Source of the DNA: Caenorhabditis remanei | Lineage: Eukaryota > Nematoda > Chromadorea > Rhabditida > Rhabditidae | Length of the DNA: 64,000 nt | Reading direction: 5' to 3' | Assembly (NCBI RefSeq): GCF_010183535.1 | Contig: NC_071328.1 | Span: forward strand, 5,270,001-5,334,000 | In this document: in pieces, positions 44,400-57,714 of the stretch | Numbering within the stretch: position 1 is the stretch's first letter | How the letters are laid out: each line of letters opens with the position of its first letter | Notes under the pieces: generated by a model | What the model was told of the DNA's origin: nothing | The model's input: only the letters and a program-made list of their open reading frames with translations | The model's database searches: none | Translations under genes and position numbers: made by a program

Positions 44400-47300
44400 C
44401 TTTCGAAACCGTTCTAACTGAGAAGATCCAATTAGGGAAACCGAAAAGCAAAATTCAAAAACTGCAAGAAAAATTTCACAAAAACTGTCCCCTCCAAACC
44501 ACAAACAAACTAGTTAAGATAACAATCTCTGCCCGTTTTCTTTTCTAATTCTCACCCTAAATGCTACCTATATAGATGTTAGTACGAGCCGTCCCCTTCT
44601 CTCAACGCATGTCTCATTCTCTTCTCTCACACATACCTAATTACAGGTGTCAATATATACGGACTTTGCGTGTCTGTCAATTCAGATCCATGTCAATATG
44701 GGCGGTTTGGGGATGCCAATCTCGAAAAGGTCTCGCGCACTTGTCTCTTGGCATCGCGCCAGGTTAACCCCTTCCTCTCCAATAGGTGTCGCTTTTGATG
44801 ATGAAGCGATGACAGGTGAGAGATAAGAGTGATGTGAAGAGACGCAGCGGCATCGGATGGTGTGAAAAATTGATGTTCACCGACGATAGAAAGAGTTTTG
44901 CCGCCGTCGCCTCGTCACCAATACAGTACGGAAAGGGGAAAGTGTCAGGCTGGATGATGAACATGTCTTCTGAAGAGATTGATCCAGAAGATGAGATATG
45001 GGGTTGGGGAGGGCTTTGAATGGTAGAAGAACGATCCTGGATTCAAAAAAGATAATTTTAAAATTCAATATTTAGAATATAGAATTTCGATCATCACTTA
45101 AAAGCAACTCTAGCTTCCTAGGCCGTCTTTATGCGACCTAGCTGCCAACCTCTAGATGGCCTAACTTTCTTATTAGATGTAGACTTCTAGACCAGCTCTT
45201 TGTGACCTAATTACCATTGGTGGCCTAGCTTTCCCGAACTTGGTTTTCTAGGCCACCAACTTTGAAGGGTACCCAAACTTTGTGCTCAATTCAGTGACCT
45301 AAATTTCTCAAGATTGGATTGCTAAGCCACCAAACTTAAAAGTCCCATAACTTAGTCTAAATCCAGTATTTTGAAATTTCAACGCCAGAACCTGAACTCA
45401 ACTTATGACCTATTTAATGGCCTAACTTTTCTATTCTTGGATTCCTAGTCCGTCAAGTTCTAAAGCACACAACTTCTCTAAAATATGACGTTTTCGTTCA
45501 GATATGAACCCCCAAATTTGTGCCTAGTTCAGTCCAAGTGTTCTCGAGAGTTTTCCCCAAAAATATTTTTGCAAAACGACTAAATTATCTGTACGAAATT
45601 TGAAACCACCTCTCTCTTGTCCACCCCGCCGCCAAAATATGCAAATTTTGTTATTCAAAAGTTTAGTGAGTAGAGAGAAGGAGGGTGTCAAATTCTTCTT
45701 CTCGAGAACTATTATGTTTTGGGAGGAAACGGAAGGAAAAAATCGAATCGAAACACAAAAAAGTTCAGTGTAATTCAGAGTGCGTCGTCCTCTGTGTCCA
45801 TCTGCCATCGAACATTCGTTCGCATTCTTCAAAAAGTTTACGAAGCGTGTCTAGACGGGGCAAATATGGAGAGAAAAATTATATCATCTTTACACAAACT
45901 TTTGCAAAAAAAGTTTTATCGTCATGCAAAACCGAACAAAAGACCTGTTGAGTGACAGGCGGGTGCGATACCGGCTACGCCACCGACGTGAAATTTACAT
46001 TGATGGTTAAGGTTATCATGAGAGTGCTCATTTTGGGAGATTTCGGCAGCGAGTAAGCGCGTAGAAGGCGCGCCAGACTTCAACAGCAAGAGAAGATTGA
46101 GTAAGAGTGAAGTAAAATGAATAATGAAGTTTTATGTGAAGCAATAAGATGGATGACTTCAGGAGGAGGAGGCAACTGCTCGCCGTCAGAATACTGTCTC
46201 TCTCTTCGAAATGTGTTACGTAAGAGATGGAGTGACACAAACATCTGGCTCATTTAGACATTGGTCAAACGGTTGGCCAACGGTTTGAATGGAGAGAAAA
46301 AACGGATGAATTTTCTTCTTCTTTTTTACCCGGTGAACAATTGAAATGGTGTCCCCCGTAAATGGTACGAATAGGTGAGAGAGAGTGGACACTGGGGGTG
46401 AGTAATCATACCCGACGCACCGATTGTTCGGACTCAGGTGAGCGGAAATGGATGATGAGCAATCGAGAATGAAGGGGAGAGAGCGGTTTTTGAAACAAAA
46501 GGGTAAAAAATGGCAAGAAAAAAAGACGACGGGAGATCTTGAACAAGATAGAAGAGGTCAAAAGGTTAGAGTTCAAATGATGGCAGATAAGACGATTTCA
46601 GAAGAGTTTTGAGAGCTGCTCAAAGTTGAAATTTTGATATTTAAAACATGGTATTGATAGCCCTAGGCCATTTCAAAACAAAAATCTAGTTTCTATCTCA
46701 AAATTAGGAAGAGTTACGCTATATTGAATTGGAGACCTAGCGCCGTATCTCTGATCGCGGACATTGACGGAAACCGCTAGGCGGAAGATTCAGACGATTT
46801 GAAGGGCTTTTGGGATACTGCCGATGTCTTAAAATTGCTGACTTTTGAGGCATTCCGGCTAGAATCGGAGCCCAAAAGAAGGCAAGAACAGAATTGCCTG
46901 CGGTCAGAGGGAAGGGAGCAACAGTGGGCGAGCACCCTGACATAACTTTGCTAGAAAATGAGCTAACAGTTTGATTAGGGGTTAAAACTACCGTAAAAGC
47001 TGTATAAAAACGACTTTTGTAATAGAACGGCACCCGTATTATAACGGCACCTCTTACATGATCAAAGTTTCCCACTGTCATATTCCTGGACTTTTTCCAT
47101 AATTCGGATTAGATTCTGCGTGATTAGAATAGCATTTACAGTAGAAAACAGAACATCTAGAATAGTTTGTAGTGAACTTTAAGAAGTCTCAAAAGCTACC
47201 AAAACTTCTCTAGAAGGCTGTTGAAAAATATATCGACATGCCGTTATAATACAGTATGTACGGTAACTATGAAAATCTCAAAAAAATGCATACACCTATG

Positions 47301-50300
47301 TAAAAACCCAGACAAACAAAAAATGACCTCCCTGGCTCCCTATTCTCTTGGAACTGTGCCAGGTGCATCGAGAGAGTAAAAAGAGAGAAAAAGAATAGAA
47401 TGAGGAGGTCTCTCAGTGTACGGAAGGAGGGCGCACCGTGCCATTTTATGGCTTTTTGTCACCCCGCTCACCCTCGTTTTCTTCGGTATATTTGCCTTTT
47501 TTAACTGGGGGGATTGGAAGTGAAAAGAAGAAGAGATGCGAATAACAACAATATTAATAAAATTATACAAATTAATGCGTATTGATTAGTGATAAAAAGC
47601 GACAGAATTGAATAGAGAGAAAAGAGGGAAATTCCAAATGAAATCGACAATGATTAGCGCAACGCATTAGCGAATTATGACAGGTTGAAAGGGGAAATAG
47701 AAGGGAAGAAATGAATTGAAAAGTAGAAAAGAAATGGATGAGAAAGGGGAGAGAAGAGCCGACAAAAGGAGAAGACATGGGTAGGTTTATGGTTTTACAG
47801 TTGTTTGTTTTAAGGTGTGGACGGCTAGACGGGGGGAGAGTAAAGGTTGGAATTTGAATACCAAGGGGTCAAGGGGTGAGCCCATGATTAGGAGAGATAT
47901 TGGATAGAGAAGATTTAGGGACGTAGGATCAGTAATGAGGTTTTGAAGAAGAGAATTTAGATTCTGAATTTGGATTCTGAAGGTGTTAAAGTTATGTGAA
48001 AAAATAGAAAGTTAAGATGCCAAAATAAGAGATGAAGGATTCAAAAAACTGGTTTCTCGATTCAGAATTTAGAATTTAAGAACTCGGTGTTCAGGATTCT
48101 GGTTGCTCGATTCAGGATTCAAGATTCAGAATATTAGGTTCCAAATTCTCGATTTAGGATTCGAGATTCAAGAATCTGGTTTCTGGATTCAGAATTCTAG
48201 ATTATCAGTTATAGAATCAGTTTCTAGAAATCAGGATTCAGAATTCAGTGCTTGAAATTCGGGTTCTGGATTTAAGTTTCATAATTTGAAAATCGAGATC
48301 CAGAGAATTCAAGGCTCGAGGTATTGGGTTCACTATTCTACGGATTTATACTTCAGGATTCAGAATACTGGATTGTGAAATCAGTTTTCAGAAATCGGAA
48401 TTCAAGATTCAAAACTCGAGAATCGAAATTTAAGAAGTCAGAATTCAGGATTCATGATTCCAGTTCTAAATCAAAAATTTTAGTTTCAGAATTTCAAATT
48501 CTAGATCTTCATCTTCCCACTCACTACCCTCCATTCTCTCACCACATCCCCTACCCTCTAGCCGCCAAAGCATCAAAAGAATAATCCAAATTGGATTCAA
48601 TTGGATAACAAAAAAAGGGAAATAGAAAACTGTCAAAAGGGATGAGATTGGTTTATGAGAGGGATTGGAGAATTGGAACGTGATGAGAGGCTTAGCTGAA
48701 GGAAAAAAATGAACGGCCGGAGGAATGAATAATGAGTTTTTTGTGTGTGGGTACCTTCTAATGTGTTCATGAAGGCCGAAAACTCTTTTTCGGCCTTTCG
48801 AACCTTGAATTTCACGCTAATTGGTATAGATGATCTATGGAGGGTCCCTTGGTTGAGTAGTCAAAACTTAATTAGAACTGTTCCGTGAGTTGAAAAAGAT
48901 AAATGCCTTGATGGCAACTTTTGACAACTTTTGAATCCCAAATTATAAATTTTCTGGGTAAAAAACCAAAAAGAAACAAGAAAAGAGACAAAAAAAGGAA
49001 GGAAAGTTGGAAGAAGAAAGAGGAGAAGGGGGTCCGACGGAATCAAGAATGAGCCTTTCCGCCGGCTGGAGAAGCTCATTTGTGATTCGATTTTGGAAGA
49101 AGAAGACGTCAAAAAAAGAAGGAGAAGGGGATGGGGGTAAAAAAACTGATGACACGGATTCTGATGGACTACCAAGAAAAAGAAAAAAGAAAAAGGAAGA
49201 AGAAGAAAAAGAAAAGGATGAATTAGAAGGGGAAAGAAAGTTGCAAACTTTAAAACTTTAAAACTGGACAAAATATGGAACAGATTGAACGGAAAGACCG
49301 ACAAAAGGAATTGTTGAGGATAACTCAATCAACAGAAGAAGAAGAAGACGTCTTCTTTTTGGTGGGAGAGGAATTTCTCACTTTTGGGGGAGAAGGGAAC
49401 ACATTTCTGGTTTGTTTGTTGACAGATGCATGATGAGTTTGACGGGGGATGGGAAATTGAGATTTTGAGTTTTGGAATGAGAATTCAGAATCCAAGATCG
49501 ACGATTCAAAATTCAGGATTCTGGATTTTAGATCCAGATATAAAATAACGGATTCAGAATACATAATCAGTGTTTAGGATTTATGATTCAGGATTCATAA
49601 TACAATATTCGATCGAGTCAAAATTTGGAACTGACAAGTTAATATTCAGGTTTTAAGATTGAGGATTCAGGATTTTCAGGGTATTGGTTTCGAGGCTGCC
49701 GTGGTAATATTCAAAATACGGAGCTCAAAATTTTGGATTCAGAATTTAGAATTCATGATTCTAGGATTTAGAATCTCAGATTCTGGATTTCAATTTCTGG
49801 GTTCCAGATTCAGGATCCTGAATTTTGAACTCTTGATACAGGATTTGAAAGTCAGGAAAATTCTGATTTCTGGAGTCTCTAATACGGGTTTCGAATTCTG
49901 AAATTATCATCAACATTTCCAAATTTTTGAGTCAGAATTCGAATTTTTAACGTCTATGATTTAAGATAAAGGATTCAAAATTCAGGACTCAACCAAAAAA
50001 TTAGACCTAACTTTCTTATATTTGAATTTCTAGGCTGCCAATTTTAAAGACTCATAACTCCGATCGAATTAGTCTATTTTGGACGAAATTTAGATTTCAA
50101 ACGAAAACTGAATCCTCAGTACCTGCTGGTTTTTTGGATCTACAAGTACTAAATTTTTGAATTTTGTATTTTTGAGCATTAAAAAAATTGAAAAATCAAT
50201 ATTTTTGATTCTGGAAATCCGGATAATTCAGGAATGTAAAAGTTTAAAAAATGGAAAATGAAAAATGGAAAACAGAAGTTTTTCGCGCATATTTACCGCC

Positions 50301-53300
50301 TGCTTCCTCCTCATTTGTTCCCCCGTAATGACAGGTTGTGCATAAGTGTGAAAACCAACAGACTCATGCTCTTCATATATGATTTTTCGGAAAGAGCCCC
50401 CCACCACAACAGTTAGCTCATAAGTGAAGAGAGAGAAATTTGATGAAAGAGACCGGAACAATCGGTTCGATTCCATCGCGTGTTTGTGTTGTCGTCCTTC
50501 TCCCTCCCATTTCGGACGAAAAAAGAGAGAGAAATAGCAGTTGCACAAGCGAGCGATGCGTGGTTTTTGTCGATATAATTGCATACAATTAGCTGTTTCG
50601 AATATATCGAATATATTGAATGTGCATGGACTCTTCTGAATCAAGGACGAAAGGATTGAGAGAAGGGAAAAATCATTTTCTCGATTGGATGAAAAGGAGT
50701 GGAGTAATGGAATCAAAAGACTGTCTAATTGAGTCAAACCCCTTTTTGAATGATTGTTTTTTACTGAAAGGGGTGGGAATCAGAGATTAAAAGAGAGAAA
50801 TTGGGATTCTGAAAAGGTCGGATGGGTCTGGTTCACTGAGTTTTTGTATGGGAGAATCTATATTTTTTGAGTTTTGAAACTCTGAAACTATTTAGAAACG
50901 ACATTCTTGGGATTTCAAGGTTTCTGAAATCAGCGAAATGGACTTTGAAGTCAGAAAATCATTAATTGAGAAGCCGTCCTTAGATTTCTGGATGGTCCGG
51001 ACTTCTGAATTTGAGAGTTACAGAACATGTTGGTTTCCGAATCAATGGGTTTCTGAAAATTGAACTCAAAGTCGATTTAGCAGAGATCAGAACTCAAGAA
51101 TGTCAACTTCTAAATAGTTTGAGATTTCCAAAAAAAAAATCGGATTCGCAAATTTCACAGTTAATTTTTTTTCTGAGATTTCGGAACTTTTGGAATTTAA
51201 AATTTCCTCACATTTCGGATTTCATTATCAAAAAACTAACCACGGAGACAATTAGAACTCGTGAATTTTGGCAATTTCAGATTCTCAGATTTCTGAATTT
51301 TTGTATTTTTGGGTACTAAAACAACTTGGGCTTCTAAAACGCGGAACTTCTGCATTATATCCTATCAGATAATTCCAGAATTTTAAGATTTTCCTGATTT
51401 TTTAAATTCGAGATCGTTGGATTTTGAAAAAAGGATTTTAAGAAATCTGGAATTTTGGATTCTCAAAAATTCTGGTTTTCCCAAATTTTCCGAATTCGGA
51501 AATCTCAGAATCCTGAGTTCTTACATTCCAAAAGACCATGTTTTCAGATGAAAGGGCTCTCAAACTGTGAAGTTCCAAAATTACAAAACTTTGGTACAAA
51601 ATCGAAAAATCCAAGAAAATACACTAAAACCCTAAAAATCGGGACAGCAGTTACCCAATCTCCGCCATTTCTCGGCCTACCAAAGGGACCGCTTCCTCTT
51701 AAAACGAGCACATAATGGTCATACAATACCTCTTCATCATAATAATAAGAAGAAGCTCCGGAACAAGGGACAGCTGAAATAACAAGAGAGAGACGAAAAG
51801 AGAAAAAGGATACATCCCTGCCTAGTCTCTCCTATTCTGGTATACGGGAGACCGAATCATCGCTTTAATCGAATTACATACAATTCGGAGGGGGCTGGTA
51901 GCAACAAATATATCGAATGAAGAAAAAACAGTTTAGAAGGTGAGAAGAGATTCATGAGAAGGCGGAAGAATCATAGAGCATGAAATGAGTTTTCTTGTGA
52001 AACTGAACTTTGGGAACAGTTTAAAAAAAGATAATAATGACGAGATCGACGTGCAGTCCTGACAAGGGAAGTCTTTGGTGACGTGACTTTCAAACGGTCA
52101 AACGGTCTAATAATTACCAACGTTTGAGAGCTCATAACTCGGCTCGCAGAGACATTTAGTAGGTTGTGATAGCAAAAATGGACTCCACGTAGTCGAAAAT
52201 ACCTACGGCCCAATTTATAGTTCATTTGAAAGCCGCGTCTTCAAAAAACTTCCCTGATGAGCCGCTGCCTCGAATCAACCTTACCATTAGAGCCCATGGG
52301 AGTCGACATCGCTTTTTGCAAAACGCGCCCCCGACGCGACAGTCACGAAGCGAAGAATCTGTTAACAAGAAAAGAACACATTTGAAAAAGAATTGGGGGA
52401 GAAATGAACAAGAAAGAGTGTATAGTTAAATGAAGCGTACTGTTATTTCGGACTGTTTTCAAATAACTTTTTTGTGTCAGTTTTGGAGATGGAGTGGGTG
52501 GTCTCGGAGTCGGTTTGGGGACAGGGAATTGAAAATAGTTGTGATTTTTTGAAGGAATAAAGTTCAGTAGTTTTCAATTATTGAGAAGAAAAGGGGAAGT
52601 AGGAACAGGGCGTGGTGGAGACAGTTTACATCACATTTTGGCAGTAATTGGATTGAATTTTCGAACGGCTGGGTAAAAAGTTTTTATTATTGTGGTTACG
52701 TATATCCAAAACAAAAAAAACCCTGCGATAGTAGCAATATGTATTTGCAAAAGATAATGAAACTCAATGAATAAATCAATCAACCTTTGAGTAGCTTTGA
52801 GCGGCTCTGGCACTGTCCGATAATTTATTCTTGATTCAATCTTTTGACATGTTATAGTCCCAACCTAGATCTTCATTTTTGTAGTTGACATCTTTTTGAT
52901 ATCTTCTCTAGATTTCGAGATATACTCCCTCAAAGAAAGGCACCAAGGTGGAAAAGAGAGAGAGAGAGAGAGCGCGCTTATCAAAATCTTGAGTCTTTCA
53001 GACAGTTGTGACACTGTGACGCTCTTTTTACGATTTCAGTTGTACTCTGGCGCCTACTGTAGCATCTGAAAGCTGCGCACGTGGCAAAACTACTTGTATA
53101 CTTGTATACACATGCATTCATAAAGTGTCAAGTAACATAAATGTCTCCTGGTTTCTTCTCTTCCAACACTTCCGGAATCCACCTTCTAATTTTCGATGAA
53201 GATGAGTGAACCTCATTCCGAAATGTCCCATCTGTCGGTGGGTGGCCTCGAATGGATTGAGAGAGAAAACTACTGGTCGTTTGGGTGCAATGAACCCTCT

Positions 53301-55172
53301 AATTTATGTGTATTCTTACAACAACGAATTGGAAAATGAAAGAGAGAGAATTCAGGAGAAAGAGTATTGACAATTCCATAAATTACAAGGGAAAATATCG
53401 TCGTGTGTTCCATAAGAGGACAGCTGCATTTGATCGTTCAAAGATTTCCCATGGGTAGAGAAGAAGAGAAGAAAAGGGAACAGTATTTGTACAAACAACA
53501 TTTGACAACATGACACATACAGGTGGACGATGAGTGATGAGAATCACAAGAACAGAGAGTTACATGCATTTGAATTTCCAAGTTGCGTTTGTCCGGATGT
53601 CCTTTAGTATGCAAAGATAGGATGAGCTGGGAAAAGTTTAGTTTGCGGTTTTAGTAGATTTTGGGACACTTATTGTCTCATGGTGCCTATTTATTAAACT
53701 TTTTTGGATAAATTCCCTCTGGATAGTTATGACAACAAGAATTTCGAATATTTGTAATTTTCAAAATGTTCTAATATCTTTTCAGATTTTTAAGACATCA
53801 GCTCAGTAAAAACTTATAAAAAGTAGAAAGAAGTGTTAAAAAGAGAGACGCAGAGAAGTCAGACGTTCTAGCTTCTCTGCGTCCCCTCATTCTTTCCCAC
53901 CATGCCACCGATCTTTAAAATGGATTTTTTCAGAATTTAGAAGAGGAACAAAAGGTTGTCAAATGTAAATATAAAAATCCAGACTTGTGTCAAACCACTG
54001 GATACTTCATTCCTACCGTAGCCTTAGGGGACAACACATTTCAAACGTTTTATCTACTTCGGGGTACTGTAGAAATAATGCAAATTAGGAACGGTGAAAC
54101 TTCTGCAGAAAAGATTGGAATTCGAAATCTGGCATCTGGAATCATTTCCGGAGTTGCAGAATCCTAAATTAGGAGATAACAATGCAAACCTTTGTAAAAT
54201 GTATTAACTTTTCATATATTTTGTTATTTTCTATATTTTAAGATGTAGAGTATCAAAATGTTTAGGTTCCACGAAATCGAAACTAAAATAACTCAGAATG
54301 AAATGTAAAAATCCTGCTTCAGATAAAACAATTTGAGCTAATTCAAATTCAACCAACTCATCAACGGGCCAACGACACGCCATATCTATACGAATCGAAA
54401 TAAATATTGTTATAATTCCCATTGGCAACGAACGGACACAAAAACAACAACCAGTAGTAGTATCTACTCAAAAACAATCAAAATGATGCGGTAATCTGAT
54501 GTCCACTTGTCAACGGATACATGGTCGTGTGAATGAACATGTGTTCATTTATTTTCAAGTAGTACAAACACATACATATTTGGCATGTTTTGATAACAAC
54601 GCTATTCGAGGGGGAAAATGAGCAAATGAAAAACACGCCGAAGGCACGCCAGACGGTTACATTGAATCTTCAAAAAATGAGTCTCTTTTTTGATCATAAA
54701 GGAAGAAGACAGCCAGTTTTAGGCGCTTGTTCCGCTCCATTTCGTTGTCTGTCCTTCTATTGAAAATGCAAATATATGGGAGAGAGAGAGAGAGACCTCG
54801 AGATTTGATTCTATATTGTGTATGTATTTGTATGTATGTACATTAAATGCAACAAAAACAGTTTCGCATTGAAAACTGCCGTTAAGTGGATGCTTCTCTC
54901 CTCTCTACTGGACACCCAACACGCTTTGATGCTTACTAAATGTTTGTTACAAAAAGAGAGAAAAGAAGAGAAAATAATATAGTTTTCTGCTGGAGAAGGA
55001 AACGATTTCTATAATGATTTTCAGAATGAAATGACACTGTGGTGCAGAAAACGTCACGATTTGTTTTGTTTCAATTGATACATGCATTCAACCAAGCAGA
55101 GCAATTCCTGAAGAAGTTAACTTTCAAATTTGAATCCACCCCCTCCCTACAAAACAAATTTCTCACAGTGAA
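44400..55172. other. Long gene-poor region with satellite-like arrays and complex islands
   Basis: Degenerate tandem arrays dominate 48030-48500 and 49440-50000 (words such as GATTCAGAATTCAGGATTC), 45100-45500 (CCTAGGCC/GGCCTAACTTT) and 50800-51500. Islands of non-repetitive sequence occur near 44550-44850, 45560-46050, 46250-46480, 50280-50640, 53090-53560 and 54690-54960 and are candidates for cis-regulatory DNA of bam-2 or of the membrane-protein gene. Long open frames here either start at non-ATG codons or are low-complexity. No RNA gene was recognised. Confidence 0.45.
53842..53960. repeat. Dispersed GACGCAGAGAAG hairpin repeat
   Basis: GAGACGCAGAGAAGTCAGAC pairs with AGCTTCTCTGCGTC at about 53870-53884. 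Same family as the copies in bam-2 introns. Confidence 0.6.
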
Positions 55173-56731
55173 ATGATGATTCTACTCATTATCTTGAAAT
55201 TCATCGCAATCATTGGGTTATATCCGGAACTAGTGAGATTTGACACAGAACTACAATATTATTCAATTTTCATTTCAAGTACCGTGTCATCGGTAAAGAT
55301 TGGTTCGGAATAGCGACGTTGGTAGTCAGTTGGTGTGGTATAGGGTCAATTGGATTGCAGTTCTTACGCAACTGTTGCACAGAAGACGTACCGACTGGGT
55401 TATCGATTTGGCCAACCGATTCAGCCCCCCCCCCCCATTCGAGTTTTATTCGCGTGTAATCATGCCGAAACACTCCGGAGCACCCAACATGTCCAAATCG
55501 GTGGTTCTTCGAATCATTATAAAGTTCCTGATAAGCCCTCTCTATTGTATTGTCGAAGGAAATTTTGCATACACTAAAATTAACTTTTTCCTTTCGAATC
55601 AGACTGTTTTCCACTGTTATTTCATTACTCTCTTCATTGGTTTCGAAGTATTTCAATTAGGGAATCGTGAAATGTTAGAAGGAACAAGAATGATTTTTTC
55701 ATTAGCTATTTTATTCCTTCCGATGTTTTACCTGGCAGTGGCAATTATAATGAATTGCAAACCGAAAGTACAGAAAATGTATCAAATGAAATTGGGACTT
55801 ATTGGAATGATACTTTCTGTTCAAATTATGAACGTTGCAGTAATTATGAAGAATTATAAAGCACATGAAATGGCGAGTAACTTTATATTTGTTTGGTTTT
55901 TGAAAACTAATTGCCGAAAACGTTTCAGACCGCTCATGGAATATATTATATATTTCATTATTTTCTTGTGATATCATATGCATTATTTGGATCTTTCCTC
56001 ACTCGGCTCTACATTCAGTTGCCAAAGGAAAAAAGGCCTTACTCTTCTGGAAGTCGTTTTTCTGTTGGAGTTATTGCTATTATTCATTTGACTATTTCAA
56101 CGTTTTCAGTATGGAACACGGTGAGTAAAAATTTAGTTTTTTTAAATGAAGTTTGTTATTTTTTTAATCCTGAGACATGAGTGCCTTGAAATGAAAGTTT
56201 GCACTCTTGTCACAAGCTAGACCATGTCAATTTGATTATTTCTATTGAGGTATTTTAACTGAAAAACTTGCAAAGTTGTTCGAATTGTTGCCAGAACTGG
56301 CACAGAGCTGTTTATTTCCATAAAACATTATTGCAGACTTCAGAACAACTCTAAAAAATTCTCTCTCTCCATCTCACAAACTGTCAACTTTTCAGGATCA
56401 TTGGATCGTCTGTTCGATTCTTCAGTTCTCTTCATTCATTTTCTGTGTGGATGCCTACTCTTGTTTTACCACTCCATCCTATAAGTTATGTGAGCATCGA
56501 GAATACAAAGACTATTTGAGGATACGACCGGTCGACGGAGTGATTTGCAATGTAGTTGTTCGTAGAATTTATGAAAAAACGGAAGATATTGGAGATGTTC
56601 CTGCCAGCTTCCAATTTGATGATGATGTTCACTTGGAACCGTTTTGGATCGGCGATAAGTTAACGTATCTCAGAGGCCACAGAGAATTTAGAACGAGAAT
56701 GAGGGAAACGGCAGGGAAAACATTGAAATAA
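55173..56731 (+). CDS. Multipass membrane protein, frame shifted at a poly-C tract
   Basis: ATG at 55173 follows a CTCACAG acceptor: MMILLIILKFIAIIGLYPEL, a 47-bp intron, then YRVIGKDWFGIATLVVSWCG from 55280. That frame stays open to the C12 tract at 55425-55436. Beyond it a different frame carries the protein on: YSRVIMPKHSGAPNMSKSVV, then hydrophobic segments (FHCYFITLFIGFEVFQ, MIFSLAILFLPMFYLAVAI). Later exons contain YYIFHYFLVISYALFGSF, FSVGVIAIIHLTISTFSVW (ending 56119), and DHWIVCSILQFSSFIFCVDA to the stop (from about 56397). AATAAA follows the stop. About six to seven membrane helices. One extra C would join the frames. The exon junction near 55900-55928 is uncertain. A distant link to Frag1/PGAP2/DRAM-type proteins is possible but unproven. 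Confidence 0.6.
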
Positions 56732-57363
56732 ATAAAGAGCTCTGAATATTCTGATAATGTCTGAATTTTGTCTATGTCAAGTTTTTTAATACTGTATGAG
56801 TATCTGTTGAATAATAAACGAATTGAGTCAAAACTGACTTTGCTTTGGTTTTTTGAAACAACCGCTTGTGATATGGTTTTGTAGGAAATCTTTCTGCATA
56901 TATAAGTCTACAGGTTACAATTCTCGTGTTTAAAAATGAGTTCTACTACCTGTCTACCGTTGGAAAAATGGGTTAGAGGAACCTGAAATTCAATCAAGCT
57001 TGCATAAGGTCTGCATTGCTATGTAAAAATTCTTTTTCTGACATTTTCTAATAATTTGAGAAGTTGAGAGTAGTGATTTCTATATTTTTCTCAGAGTCCC
57101 CCGTTTTTTTTTTTGAAATCTCCTATCTTAGAATAGAGACCAATACGCAGAAATAGAACGTCTTAAAATTTGAACAATTTACATCAAACATTTTGCAACC
57201 ATCAAGAAATCAAATGACCATCGTAAAAAAAAAAACTCTCAGCTTTGCTAATATGGGTTTCCGTGATCTGAAAAGTGCAATACTTGTTCTCAATCATTCA
57301 CTCCAATGAGAGTATATACAGATACTAGTCCCTACACGTTGTCGTGTAGTCAATTATGGATAT
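56732..57363. other. Intergenic, no feature seen
   Basis: AT-rich sequence with poly-T and poly-A runs and the 3' flank of the membrane-protein gene. No gene or repeat family recognised. Confidence 0.4.
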
Positions 57364-57714
57364 TCAAGACGAAAACGAACACTCAAAAAGTTCACAAATT
57401 ATCGGGATGTGATCATTGTATAGTTGAACAATCAGTTCACCTTTCATTAAAAAAGCATCCGAATGAAATTCATTGAGGAAACATAAACATTTTATATTCT
57501 GAAGGGCATCTATTATTCCTGAACTCATCTCCCTTCCCCCATCATTTTCACTTCCCAACTGAACTTCCGAGTTGAAGGAAGTCAACTTTTTTGGCTCAAT
57601 TCCAAGCAAGTTCCTGTTAGAATATTCATAACTCAACGCCCTCTTTCCATCCAGGTCATTCCCTTTCGCATCTTTTTCCGAATGTTTCCAGATATTTGTC
57701 ATTTCTTGTTTCAT
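57364..57714 (-). CDS. Hypothetical open frame, 116 aa
   Basis: An uninterrupted ATG-started frame, MKQEMTNIWKHSEKDAKGND to CELFECSFSS, of balanced composition with codons not dominated by a repeat. No signal peptide, no family recognised, and no clear promoter or poly(A) signal. It may be a single exon of an unrecognised gene or a chance frame. Confidence 0.3.
   Translation of the reverse strand: MKQEMTNIWKHSEKDAKGNDLDGKRALSYEYSNRNLLGIEPKKLTSFNSEVQLGSENDGGREMSSGIIDALQNIKCLCFLNEFHSDAFLMKGELIVQLYNDHIPIICELFECSFSS

Noticed and set aside
48861..49328. 155-codon minus-strand frame with leucine/serine/phenylalanine runs
   Set aside because: It is the complement of purine-rich GA/AAG tracts, so it is open by composition.
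50228..50737. 169-codon open frame on the minus strand
   Set aside because: It has no ATG at the start, no splice context, and no recognisable family.
52631..52813. Hydrophobic 60-codon frame on the minus strand
   Set aside because: It begins at GTG with no in-frame ATG and no acceptor site upstream; a single hydrophobic stretch is weak evidence.
53985..54167. 60-codon plus-strand frame starting at GTG
   Set aside because: No ATG, no splice support, and it overlaps a GGGTACTGTAG-type dispersed repeat segment.
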